A DNA stretch of 64,000 nucleotides from positions 1 to 64,000 of the forward strand of contig DEIA01000074.1 in assembly GCA_002352225.1 (NCBI GenBank), read 5' to 3'. Both the position numbers and the translations under genes were made by a program. How positions within the stretch are numbered: position 1 is the first letter of the stretch; the number at the start of each line of letters is the position of its first letter. The DNA comes from Flammeovirgaceae bacterium UBA2786. Its GTDB lineage: Bacteria; Bacteroidota; Bacteroidia; Cytophagales; Cyclobacteriaceae. Of the stretch, positions 46,176 to 55,193 are shown in pieces. The notes under the pieces are model-generated. The model worked only from the letters and a program-made list of their open reading frames with translations, ran no database searches and had not been told where the DNA came from.

Positions 46176-47231
46176 ATGAGCTATATAATCAGCGGCATTC
46201 AACAAGTGGGCATTGGCGTTATTGATGCCGAAAAAGCATGGACCTGGTATCGGAAGAATTTTGATATGGACGTGCCTGTTTTTAAAGATGCGGCTGAGGC
46301 CAAATTGATGACCCGCTACACATCAGGAAAGGTAGAAAGCCGATATGCTATTCTAGCTATCAACATGCATGGCGGTGGTGGATTTGAGATATGGCAATAC
46401 ACCAGCAAAACTCCGCTAAAAGGTGCTGTAGATTATACCCTGGGCGACACGGGTATTTATGCAACCAAACTGAAATCGCACGCCATTGCTGAAAAGTACC
46501 ACGACTTAAAAGCAAAAGGCGCCACCTTGCTAACGGAGGTAGGAGAAGCACCCGATGGGCGCAAGCATTTTTTTGTAAGCGATCCGTACGGAAATATTTT
46601 CGAAATTATAGAAAGCACCAGTTGGTTTAAATTAGGAAAATCTAAAAACGGAGGTGTTGCTGGTTGTGTGATAGGCGTGTCGGACATAGATAAATCAATT
46701 CCATTATATCGCGATGTGTTGGGTTATACCCAGGTGTATGACACCACCAATGTACATCACGACCTTACCGGGGTGCCGGGCGGTGGTAATAAGATTAGAA
46801 GAGTGTTGTTACGCGGCACACAAAGTGGTAAAGGAAACTTTGGGCGGTTATTAGGCACCACCGAGATAGAGTTGGTTCAGGTATTGGATCGTACACCGCA
46901 TAAAATGTTTGCCGATCGTAATTGGGGCGATCTGGGCTTTATTCATGTGTGTTTCGATGTAAACGGCATGAAAGCGCTTGCCGCCAAAGCAGCTCAGGCA
47001 GGTTTTCCCTTTACCGTAGATAGCAGCACATCGTTCGACATGGGCAAAGCAGCAGGCCAGTTTACCTACATTGAAGATCATGATGGAACGTTGATTGAAT
47101 TTGTAGAGACGCACAAAATTCCCATTCTGGAAAAAATGGGGTTGTACTTAAGTCTTAAAAACCGAAACCCTGAAAAACCACTGCCCAATTGGATGGTGGG
47201 CATGCTGGCATTAAATCGTGTAAAGGACTAA
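46176..47231 (+). CDS. Double VOC-domain protein
   Basis: 351 residues with two tandem VOC units: the first begins ISGIQQVGIGVIDAEKAWTWY and ends HFFVSDPYGNIFEIIES; the second begins VAGCVIGVSDIDKSIPLYRD and ends QFTYIEDHDGTLIEFVE. The layout resembles ring-cleaving or 4-hydroxyphenylpyruvate-dioxygenase-like proteins, but the substrate cannot be named. It has no signal peptide. A C-terminal segment (about 310-351) extends beyond the second unit. Confidence 0.8.
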   Translation: MSYIISGIQQVGIGVIDAEKAWTWYRKNFDMDVPVFKDAAEAKLMTRYTSGKVESRYAILAINMHGGGGFEIWQYTSKTPLKGAVDYTLGDTGIYATKLKSHAIAEKYHDLKAKGATLLTEVGEAPDGRKHFFVSDPYGNIFEIIESTSWFKLGKSKNGGVAGCVIGVSDIDKSIPLYRDVLGYTQVYDTTNVHHDLTGVPGGGNKIRRVLLRGTQSGKGNFGRLLGTTEIELVQVLDRTPHKMFADRNWGDLGFIHVCFDVNGMKALAAKAAQAGFPFTVDSSTSFDMGKAAGQFTYIEDHDGTLIEFVETHKIPILEKMGLYLSLKNRNPEKPLPNWMVGMLALNRVKD

Positions 47232-47236
47232 GCAAC

Positions 47237-47551
47237 CTATTCTTCCAGACTATCTAACACAGCCTGAATCTCGCGCATCGTATTCAGGTTTTTTTTCTGT
47301 TTTGCTAATGTAAGACCAAGGTGGAAGATTTCCGTAGCGCGGTTAATTTCATTCTGTTCAAGAAAAAAAATTCCAGCCAGATAGTAAGTAGGCAGATAAT
47401 CCGGGTGATCCCGTAATAATCTTTCGAACAATTCCTGCGCCTTATTCTTTTCAGTTACCTGATACTCAAGCGCAAGCGCATAAACCGGGAAGGGGTCGGC
47501 AGGTTCTTCCAGCATAAACTTTTCCAGCATTGAAATACGATTCCGGTTCAT
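47237..47551 (-). CDS. Small TPR protein
   Basis: 104 residues, essentially two to three TPR helix pairs (DPFPVYALALEYQ, PDYLPTYYLAGIFFLEQN, INRATEIFHLGLTLAKQ). No enzyme motif is seen, so it is probably a binding scaffold. It is convergent with the VOC gene (5 bp between the stops) and divergent from etfB. Confidence 0.75.
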   Translation of the reverse strand: MNRNRISMLEKFMLEEPADPFPVYALALEYQVTEKNKAQELFERLLRDHPDYLPTYYLAGIFFLEQNEINRATEIFHLGLTLAKQKKNLNTMREIQAVLDSLEE

Positions 47552-47648
47552 GGTTTTTTACACTTTTTCATGCCCCTTTTTAAGGTTTATCTCATATCTT
47601 GAGCCCAAATTTAAGTTCATTCCGATTCTCATTTTATAAACAAAGACC

Positions 47649-48383
47649 ATGAAGATACTGGTTTGCATTTCGCACGTTCCGGATACCACATCCAAAATTA
47701 ACTTTATTGACAACAATACGAAGTTTGATACAGCGGGGGTACAATTTATTATTGGCCCTTACGATGATTATGCCCTGGCCCGTGCTATTGAATTAAAGGA
47801 GGCCATTGCAGGTACTACTGTAACCGTGTTAAATGTGGGCACTGCCGAAACGGAGCCAACCATACGCAAAGCGCTGGCTATTGGTGCCGATGATGCTGTT
47901 CGTGTAAATGCCGAACCAGCAGATTCTCTTTTTGTTGCCAGCCAGATTGCAGAGCACGCAAAAGGATACGATCTGATTTTGATGGGGCGCGAATCTATCG
48001 ACTACAATAGCGGTGTGGTACATGCTATGGTGGGCGATTTGCTCGGGCTTCCTTCTGTTTCGCCTGTAATGAAACTCGAAATAGATGGAACCAAAGTAAA
48101 AATGACGCGCGAGATTGAAGGAGGAAAGGAACAGGTTGAAGCCAATTTACCTCTGGTAGCCGGTTGTCAGGAACCCATTGCCGAATGGAAAATACCCAAC
48201 ATGCGCGGAATTATGTCGGCCAAAACAAAACCGCTAAAAGTAGTTGAACCCATTTCAGTAAACTCGACCGTTACGGTAACCAAGTTCGAACTTCCCACAC
48301 CTAAAGGTGCTGTAAAAATGATTGCAGCCGATGCCGTTGCCGACCTGGTGACCAAACTTAAAAACGAAGCCAAAGTTCTTTAA
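47649..48383 (+). CDS. etfB: Electron transfer flavoprotein, beta subunit
   Basis: 244 residues. ETF beta motifs: the early KILVCISHVPDT, DDYALARAIELKE and the AMP/FAD region DLILMGRESIDYNSGVVHAMVGDLL. With EtfA it carries electrons from acyl-CoA dehydrogenases to the quinone pool. The alpha gene follows after 18 bp in the same operon. Confidence 0.95.
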   Translation: MKILVCISHVPDTTSKINFIDNNTKFDTAGVQFIIGPYDDYALARAIELKEAIAGTTVTVLNVGTAETEPTIRKALAIGADDAVRVNAEPADSLFVASQIAEHAKGYDLILMGRESIDYNSGVVHAMVGDLLGLPSVSPVMKLEIDGTKVKMTREIEGGKEQVEANLPLVAGCQEPIAEWKIPNMRGIMSAKTKPLKVVEPISVNSTVTVTKFELPTPKGAVKMIAADAVADLVTKLKNEAKVL

Positions 48384-48401
48384 TCTAAAATTATCAGAGA
48401 T

Positions 48402-49355
48402 ATGTCAGTACTTGTATTTATAGAAACCTCAGAAGGAAAAGCAAAAAAATCATCACTTGAAGCGCTTTGTTATGCAAAAGCGTTAGGAGGAAATGTTACG
48501 GCTATTGTGTTGGGCCCGGCTGATGCAGGATCGCTGGCTGAGTTAGGCAAGTATGGCGCGTCAAAAATTTTGCATGCTTCAGATGCCAGGTTGGAGAAAG
48601 GAATAATTCAGGTTTATGCCTCGGTAATAACCAAAGCCATGACCGATGAAAATGCCGATGTATTGGTATTGGCCAACTCCTCATTAGCCACACCGGTAGC
48701 GGCAAAAGTAGCAATCAAAGCGGGAGCAAGTTTTGCTTCGAATGTGGTTGAGTTGCCCGATACATCTTCTGGGTTCAAAGTGAAACGCAGTATCTATACC
48801 GGCAAGGCTTTTTGCTGGCAAGAATTAAAGAATGCAAAAAAAGTTATTGCCATTAAGAAAAATGCAGCCGAAGTTAAAGAGAGTGGGGGCAATGCAACCG
48901 TAACACCTTACACCGCTACGTTAACAGATGCTGACTTTAACACCACAATTCTTTCATCTGAAAAAGCAACAGGCGAAGTATTGTTACCCGAAGCAGAAAT
49001 AGTAGTGTCTGGCGGCCGAGGATTGAAGGGGCCTGAGCATTGGGGCATACTCGAAGAGTTAGCAAAAACTTTGCACGCAGCTACCGGTTGCAGCAAGCCC
49101 GTATCGGATATGAACTGGCGCCCGCATCACGAGCACGTAGGGCAGACAGGGGTAAAAGTAGCTCCGCAATTATATATTGCTATTGGTATTTCGGGGGCCA
49201 TACAACACCTGGCCGGAGTAAATTCATCTAAATGCATTGTAGTAATTAACAAAGATCCTGAGGCGCCTTTCTTCAAAGCTGCTGACTACGGAATTGTGGG
49301 CGATGCGTTCGATGTAGTACCCAAACTTACCGCAGCCATTAAAGCCTCCCTGTGA
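48402..49355 (+). CDS. etfA: Electron transfer flavoprotein, alpha subunit
   Basis: 317 residues. The N-terminal domain is typical ([20 protein letters not shown]); the C-terminal FAD domain reads [51 protein letters not shown] and [20 protein letters not shown]. The position usually held by Arg in the FAD-contact motif (GASRA) is Lys here. It partners with EtfB. Confidence 0.95.
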   Translation: MSVLVFIETSEGKAKKSSLEALCYAKALGGNVTAIVLGPADAGSLAELGKYGASKILHASDARLEKGIIQVYASVITKAMTDENADVLVLANSSLATPVAAKVAIKAGASFASNVVELPDTSSGFKVKRSIYTGKAFCWQELKNAKKVIAIKKNAAEVKESGGNATVTPYTATLTDADFNTTILSSEKATGEVLLPEAEIVVSGGRGLKGPEHWGILEELAKTLHAATGCSKPVSDMNWRPHHEHVGQTGVKVAPQLYIAIGISGAIQHLAGVNSSKCIVVINKDPEAPFFKAADYGIVGDAFDVVPKLTAAIKASL

Positions 49356-49409
49356 TTATAATAGTTTGAAGCCTTAGTTTAGATTTTTTTTTATAATTTC
49401 AATTTTTTA

Positions 49410-50033
49410 GTGGCCCCGTTGAAGAAGATAAAACTCGAAATACTTGGACTCTCCTCCAGTCAGACTCAAACGGGTTCGTTTGCATTGGTATTGGGCGAGA
49501 CGGAAGGCAATCGCAGGTTGCCGATCATTATCGGAATGTTTGAAGCACAAGCAATTGCCATTGAAATAGAAAAGATTGTGCCTAACCGCCCGATGACACA
49601 CGATTTGTTTAAATCGTTTGCCAATAACTTTCATTTCCATATAGAAGAAATTGTAATCTCTGATCTTAAAGAAGGAGTTTTCTTTGCCAAGATTGTCTGT
49701 ACCGATGGATTGAAAAAAATCGAAGTTGATGCACGGCCATCCGATGCTATAGCCATTGGGCTACGGTTCGATTCGCCCATTTATACCTACGAGAGTATTC
49801 TGGCCGAAGCAGGCATTGTACTTACCGATCAGGAAGACGAAGAGGAACACACCGCATCCAAACCAGAGCCTAAGGCAAAAGTAAAAAAGGAAACGAGCAA
49901 AAAAGCTTCAGGCGGAGAAGACTACAAACACTACTCAATAGAAAAACTGAACGACCTGCTCAAAGATGCTATCGAAAAAGAAGACTACGAGCGTGCCGCA
50001 AAAATTCGCGATGAGCTAGGTAAACGAAACTAA
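49410..50033 (+). CDS. Bifunctional nuclease (DUF151) family protein with UVR motif
   Basis: 207 residues from GTG 49410; a TTG at 49419 is an alternative. The DUF151 domain covers about 1-135: LVLGETEGNRRLPIIIGMFEAQ, RPMTHDLF, DARPSDAIAIGLR. An acidic-to-basic linker leads to a C-terminal UVR motif (LNDLLKDAIEKEDYERAAKI) like that of UvrB/UvrC. DUF151 proteins have RNase and DNase activity in plants and Thermotoga. The domain pair is often seen in this phylum. Confidence 0.88.
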   Translation: MAPLKKIKLEILGLSSSQTQTGSFALVLGETEGNRRLPIIIGMFEAQAIAIEIEKIVPNRPMTHDLFKSFANNFHFHIEEIVISDLKEGVFFAKIVCTDGLKKIEVDARPSDAIAIGLRFDSPIYTYESILAEAGIVLTDQEDEEEHTASKPEPKAKVKKETSKKASGGEDYKHYSIEKLNDLLKDAIEKEDYERAAKIRDELGKRN

Positions 50034-50043
50034 TCCATTAACA

Positions 50044-50068
50044 GGCTAATTCTAATTGGCCTTTTTTT
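50044..50068 (+). terminator. Intrinsic terminator after the DUF151 gene
   Basis: GGCTAA pairs with TTGGCC (one G-T pair) around a short loop, followed by a T run. It lies about 10 bp past the stop at 50033. Confidence 0.6.
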
Positions 50069-50100
50069 ATGCCTTCATAACCAGGAATTAACTACACCAA

Positions 50101-51342
50101 ATGAGTATCAAGTCGCGCCTAATTTTCATGAACTTCCTTGAGTTTTTTGTTTGGGGTTCATGGCTTATCTCTATGGGTGGCTATATGATTGTTACATTAG
50201 GCTTTACCGGAATGCAGGTAGGAAGTATCTATGCTACTATGGGTATTGCCTCGCTGTTTATGCCAGCCTTGTTGGGTATTGTGGCCGATCGCTGGGTAAA
50301 TGCGGAAAGACTTTTTGGCTTATGCCATTTAATAGGGGCCGGATTATTGGTATGGGCATCAACGGTTACAGACTATCAGACATTGTATGTTATCATGCTT
50401 CTTAATGCTATGGTGTACATGCCTACCATTGCCCTTAACAATACTGTATCGTATGCGGTACTTAAAAAGGAGGGAATAGATATAATAAAAGTTTTTCCTC
50501 CTATTAGGGTTTGGGGTACAGTAGGTTTTATTGCCGCCATGTGGACAGTTGATTTGGCAGGCTGGAATCTAAGTGCTATGCAACTGTACATTAGTGCAGG
50601 ATCGGCCCTGCTGTTGGGGCTTTATGCATTTACAATTCCTGCGTGCCCACCATCACGGGTTACCAAACAACGTACTTTTTTGTCATCGATGGGTCTGGAT
50701 GCACTGGTGCTATTCAAAAGTAATCGAATGATTGTATTTTTTACATTCGCTATGCTGCTTGGAGCTGCGTTGCAAATTACCAATACATTTGGCAGTACTT
50801 TTCTGGACGATTTTAAGGTTACGCACCCCGATACTTTTGGTGTTAAACACCCCAACCTTCTGCTTTCTATATCCCAAATTTCAGAAACCCTTTTTATCTT
50901 AACGATTCCCTTTTTCTTAAAACGGTATGGAATCAAGAAGGTAATGCTGATCAGTATTTTTGCATGGATGTTTCGGTTTGGCTTATTTGGAATTGGTAAT
51001 CCTGGAGATGGATTGTATCTGCTCGTGCTCTCGATGATCATTTACGGAATGGCGTTCGACTTTTTTAATATTTCCGGGTCGCTGTTTGTGCAAAAAGAAG
51101 CTGACCCTAGTATAATGGCCAGTGCGCAAGGATTGTTTATGCTAATGACAAACGGAATTGGAGCTTTTATTGGAGGTACACTAAGTGGTTGGGTAGTTGA
51201 TTATTTTACAGTGGATGGCATTAGAAACTGGCAGAACATCTGGTTTACATTCGCGGGCTACGCCCTGGTTTTGGCTATTATTTTCCCATTTGTGTTTAAG
51301 TATAAACATAATCCGGATGAAGTAAGCGTTATTCAACATTGA
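50101..51342 (+). CDS. MFS nucleoside:proton symporter (NupG-like)
   Basis: 413 residues with about 12 TM helices. Features of the nucleoside/H+ symporter group: RLIFMNFLEFFVWGSWLISMG, a central ISISQISETLFILTIPFFL-like helix and FDFFNISGSLFVQKEADP. It should import nucleosides at the inner membrane. It is followed closely by a small membrane protein gene. Confidence 0.87.
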   Translation: MSIKSRLIFMNFLEFFVWGSWLISMGGYMIVTLGFTGMQVGSIYATMGIASLFMPALLGIVADRWVNAERLFGLCHLIGAGLLVWASTVTDYQTLYVIMLLNAMVYMPTIALNNTVSYAVLKKEGIDIIKVFPPIRVWGTVGFIAAMWTVDLAGWNLSAMQLYISAGSALLLGLYAFTIPACPPSRVTKQRTFLSSMGLDALVLFKSNRMIVFFTFAMLLGAALQITNTFGSTFLDDFKVTHPDTFGVKHPNLLLSISQISETLFILTIPFFLKRYGIKKVMLISIFAWMFRFGLFGIGNPGDGLYLLVLSMIIYGMAFDFFNISGSLFVQKEADPSIMASAQGLFMLMTNGIGAFIGGTLSGWVVDYFTVDGIRNWQNIWFTFAGYALVLAIIFPFVFKYKHNPDEVSVIQH

Positions 51343-51357
51343 CATAATAGTATTTCA

Positions 51358-51723
51358 ATGAAGTTTATAAGTATCCTTCTTGCCCTCATATTTGTATCAT
51401 TTGTTTCGGTACAGTTCGATGACCCTGACCCTATACTTTGGGTTTTAATCTATTCAAACATGGTGGTTATCTGTGCCTGGTCGGCCTTTCGGCTACCAAA
51501 CAAATATTGGATATGGGTTTCGGTGGCAGCGTATATCATGTATGCAATCTTCCTCTTTCCCGGTGCAATAGATTGGTTGAAGTCCCCCGATCGCTCTTTA
51601 CTATTTGATGACCTGGCCAAAATGCAATACCCTTACATAGAAGAAACACGCGAATTTCTGGGCCTCCTTATCAGCGTAATCGTTTTGCTTTGGATTAGTT
51701 TTCGGTTTCGTAATAAAAAGTGA
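51358..51723 (+). CDS. TMEM220-like membrane protein
   Basis: 121 residues with about four TM segments. The short FDDPDPILWVLIYSN motif is the mark of the TMEM220 family. Function unknown. It starts 15 bp after the transporter gene and is probably co-transcribed with it. Confidence 0.75.
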   Translation: MKFISILLALIFVSFVSVQFDDPDPILWVLIYSNMVVICAWSAFRLPNKYWIWVSVAAYIMYAIFLFPGAIDWLKSPDRSLLFDDLAKMQYPYIEETREFLGLLISVIVLLWISFRFRNKK

Positions 51724-51823
51724 GCAGAACACCCGATTTCTGACTGTTTCCCTACGGTTTTTATTCAATTTTCTCTCGTCAAAATTCGCCCGAAATTCGC
51801 GAATTAAATTACCTTTAAGCAGT

Positions 51824-53620
51824 ATGAAAAAACTGCCTATTGCCATTCTTATACTGGGCGTTATAGCTTGCCAGACACCCAAAGAAAAAATTCCCGAACC
51901 CATGTTAGAAAAACAAACTACCAAACCGGTAATCTACCAAATGTTGACACGCCTCTTTGGCAATAAATCAACAGTAAACAAAAACTATGGAACATTACAG
52001 GAAAATGGAGTAGGGAAGTTGAATGATATAAATGAAACAGCGTTGCTGGCAATTAAAGAATTAGGAATAACCCACGTATGGTACACCGGAGTTATTGAGC
52101 ACGCATTGCTGACTGACTACACACAGTTTGGGATTGCACCTGATGATGCCGATGTAGTAAAAGGACGGGCCGGCTCGCCCTACGCCATCAAAGACTATTA
52201 CGATGTAAACCCCGACCTGGCCGTAGATGTAAAAAATCGTATAGCCGAATTTGAAGCATTAGTTGAACGAACGCATGCGGCAGGATTAAAAGTAATTATT
52301 GACTTTGTACCTAACCATGTAGCACGTGCCTACAAAAGCGATGCAAAACCTGCAGGAGTAAAAGACCTGGGCGAAGAAGATGACACTTCCGTTTCCTTTA
52401 AAGCCTCAAACAATTTTTACTATTTGCCTGGTCAAACCTTTCAGCCACCGGCCCGCTACAACCCATTAGCGAATGAAAGAGCAAACTCAGAAGATAAAAA
52501 ATTTATAGAAGTACCTGCTAAAGTTACCGGCAACGACCAGTTTACGGCCACCCCGGGGGTAAACGAGTGGTTCGAAACCATTAAACTCAATTACGGAGTA
52601 GATATTCAAAACAACCGCAATAAAAACTTTGATCCTATACCCAACACATGGGTAAAGATGAAAGACATTCTGGTGTATTGGGCGCAAAAGGGAGTGGATG
52701 GCTTTCGGTGCGACATGGCTGAAATGGTGCCGGTAGAATTCTGGCAATGGGCTGTGCCGCAGGTTAAAGCGGTTGCCCCACAGGTTATTTTCATAGCCGA
52801 GATCTATAACCCGCAAGAGTACCGTAACTACATTCACACTGGTAAATTTGATTTATTGTATGATAAAGTTCAGTTATATGATACGTTGCGCAATCTTACA
52901 AACGGCCACGGTAATACAAATTATATAACCGGCATTCAACAATGGCTTTCCGATATTAATCCACACATGTTACATTTTTTAGAAAATCACGATGAGCAAC
53001 GTATTGCCTCGAAAGATTTTGCAGGAGATGCATGGAAAGCAATCCCAGCCATGGTAATCAGCGCAACTATCGATAAAGCTCCTGTAATGATTTACTTTGG
53101 GCAAGAGGTTGGCGAGCCCGGTTCAGGTGCAGAAGGTTTTGGCGGTGAAGATGGCCGCACAACTATCTTTGATTATTGGGGAGTACCCGAGCATCAGAAG
53201 TGGATGAACGATGGAAAGTTTGACGGTGGAAAATTGAACGATGATCAGAAAGCACTAAGACAATTCTATGGCGACATACTTAAATTTTCATCTACCAATC
53301 CGGCCATTGTGCAGGGCGCTTACTACGACTTAACCGTTTTCAATCAGCAACAGGAAAACCTTCCGCATCTGATACATGTATTCGCACGCGTACAGGGTGA
53401 AGAACGTCTGGTAATTGTTTCCGGGTTCAACAACAAACTCGTTCGGGTTAAAATCAGATTGAGCGATGAAGTTAAAAATGCTTTCAACCTGCAACCCAAT
53501 CAAAACTATATAGGGCGCGATTTAATGCGAAGCGGTGCTGATATCGGATTGGATAATGAATACGCTTTCGAAATTGATGTACCCGCATATTCATCGTACA
53601 TTTTTAAAATTAAGAACTAA
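51824..53620 (+). CDS. GH13 alpha-amylase-family lipoprotein (first of pair)
   Basis: 598 residues. A lipobox (LGVIACQ) marks it as a lipoprotein. GH13 regions are complete: DFVPNHV, GFRCDMAEM with the nucleophile Asp, FIAEIYNP with the acid/base Glu, and LENHDEQRI with the stabilising Asp. It should cut alpha-1,4-glucans in the periplasm or at the surface. The stop and the next start share one base (TAATG), so the two amylases are translationally coupled. Confidence 0.9.
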   Translation: MKKLPIAILILGVIACQTPKEKIPEPMLEKQTTKPVIYQMLTRLFGNKSTVNKNYGTLQENGVGKLNDINETALLAIKELGITHVWYTGVIEHALLTDYTQFGIAPDDADVVKGRAGSPYAIKDYYDVNPDLAVDVKNRIAEFEALVERTHAAGLKVIIDFVPNHVARAYKSDAKPAGVKDLGEEDDTSVSFKASNNFYYLPGQTFQPPARYNPLANERANSEDKKFIEVPAKVTGNDQFTATPGVNEWFETIKLNYGVDIQNNRNKNFDPIPNTWVKMKDILVYWAQKGVDGFRCDMAEMVPVEFWQWAVPQVKAVAPQVIFIAEIYNPQEYRNYIHTGKFDLLYDKVQLYDTLRNLTNGHGNTNYITGIQQWLSDINPHMLHFLENHDEQRIASKDFAGDAWKAIPAMVISATIDKAPVMIYFGQEVGEPGSGAEGFGGEDGRTTIFDYWGVPEHQKWMNDGKFDGGKLNDDQKALRQFYGDILKFSSTNPAIVQGAYYDLTVFNQQQENLPHLIHVFARVQGEERLVIVSGFNNKLVRVKIRLSDEVKNAFNLQPNQNYIGRDLMRSGADIGLDNEYAFEIDVPAYSSYIFKIKN

Positions 53621-55170
53621 TGCGCAAGTTGTTTCTATTCTTAGTAATCGCCATCATCTGGAGTTGCCAACCTACACCCAAACCAATTGTAAAATGGCCT
53701 TACGGTGTAAACTACGAAATTTTTGTGCGCTCGTTTGCCGATACCAATGGAGATGGTATTGGTGATTTTAATGGCGTTACCAGCAAACTTGATTATCTAA
53801 AAGATCTTGGTGTAGGTGGAATCTGGCTTATGCCTATCATGCCTTCGCCCACCTATCATAAATACGATGTAGCAGACTACAAAGCGGTAGATGCTGAGTA
53901 TGGAACCCTGGATGATTTTAAGAAATTAGTTTCAGAAGCACATAAGCGCGATATCAGAATTTTAGTGGATTTGATTTTGAATCACTCAGGCACAGACCAT
54001 CCCTGGTTTCAGGAAGCAATAAAAGGCAAGGATAACGCATATCGCGATTATTATGTATGGGCAAAGAAAGACTCTATCCGTAATCAGCTTTCGAAAAAAA
54101 CCACATCGCTGGATTCGGATAACATAACGCAATGGCATGCCGTTAATGGCGATACATTAAGCGAACATTATTACGGTTTCTTCTGGGGTGGAATGCCAGA
54201 CCTGAATTTTGATAACCAGAAGGTAAAACAAGAGTTTGTGGATATCGGAAAATTCTGGTTAGAAGAGATGCAGGTAGATGGATTCCGGTTAGATGCAGCC
54301 AAACATATTTTTCCAACTGAACGCGCAACTGACAATCATGCATTTTGGGTTTGGTTCAAAGAGGAGATGCAAAAGATAAAACCAGACGTATACCTGGTGG
54401 GCGAGGTGTGGAGTAGTGCCCCGGAAGTAGCTCCCTATCTGAAAGGATTACCGGCACTTTTTAATTTCGATATGGGCTATGCCATAACCGCTGCGGTACG
54501 AGCGGGTGAGGATACCATTCAATTAATTAAGAAATACAAAGCGATAAATGATTATTACCTGCAAACCACAAGCAATTACATTGATGCGACTTTTCTGAAA
54601 AATCACGATCAGAATAGAATTTTAAGCGAACTAAATAACGATCAGCAAAAAGCACGCGTGGCTGCAGCTATTCTGTTTACACTGCCCGGAACACCCTATG
54701 TGTATTATGGCGAAGAGATTGGCATGCTGGGAGTAAAACCAGATGAATTTATTCGCGAACCATTCTTGTGGACTGCTAATGCTACCGATCCTATTCAAAC
54801 ACACTGGGAAGAACCGCGGTACAGCACCCTACAAGCCGTTAAACCGCTATCCGAACAACAAGCGGATGCAAATTCTCTTTATAACTTTTACAAAAAAATT
54901 ATAACCTACCGAAATAGTAGCAATGCGCTTACTTACGGCAGCCTTACAGAGTCTGATATAGCTGTTAAGGAAGTTGTGGCATTAATCCGGAAATATGAAA
55001 ATGAAGAGAGTCTGCTTATCATTCATAATATATCGGATGGTGAAGTTACCCTAAAGCCCGAGGGACAATTAGCTGCGTACAGTAAAATTGAGTTTGTATC
55101 GCAAGGCGAAGTAAAAATGGATAAAAATGGTTTGGTGCTGCCAGCCTACACATCAGTAATATTGAAGTAA
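53620..55170 (+). CDS. GH13 alpha-amylase-family lipoprotein (second of pair)
   Basis: 516 residues. The short signal ends in a lipobox-like IIWSC. The catalytic regions are intact: DLILNHSG, GFRLDAAKH, YLVGEVW and LKNHDQNRI. YGVNYEIFVRSFADTNGDGIG opens the barrel. It resembles alpha-glucosidase/amylase enzymes that release maltose or small oligosaccharides. It is upstream of glgE by 23 bp in the same operon. Confidence 0.9.
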   Translation: MRKLFLFLVIAIIWSCQPTPKPIVKWPYGVNYEIFVRSFADTNGDGIGDFNGVTSKLDYLKDLGVGGIWLMPIMPSPTYHKYDVADYKAVDAEYGTLDDFKKLVSEAHKRDIRILVDLILNHSGTDHPWFQEAIKGKDNAYRDYYVWAKKDSIRNQLSKKTTSLDSDNITQWHAVNGDTLSEHYYGFFWGGMPDLNFDNQKVKQEFVDIGKFWLEEMQVDGFRLDAAKHIFPTERATDNHAFWVWFKEEMQKIKPDVYLVGEVWSSAPEVAPYLKGLPALFNFDMGYAITAAVRAGEDTIQLIKKYKAINDYYLQTTSNYIDATFLKNHDQNRILSELNNDQQKARVAAAILFTLPGTPYVYYGEEIGMLGVKPDEFIREPFLWTANATDPIQTHWEEPRYSTLQAVKPLSEQQADANSLYNFYKKIITYRNSSNALTYGSLTESDIAVKEVVALIRKYENEESLLIIHNISDGEVTLKPEGQLAAYSKIEFVSQGEVKMDKNGLVLPAYTSVILK

Positions 55171-55193
55171 CATAATTAAACTAGTTTGCACGA

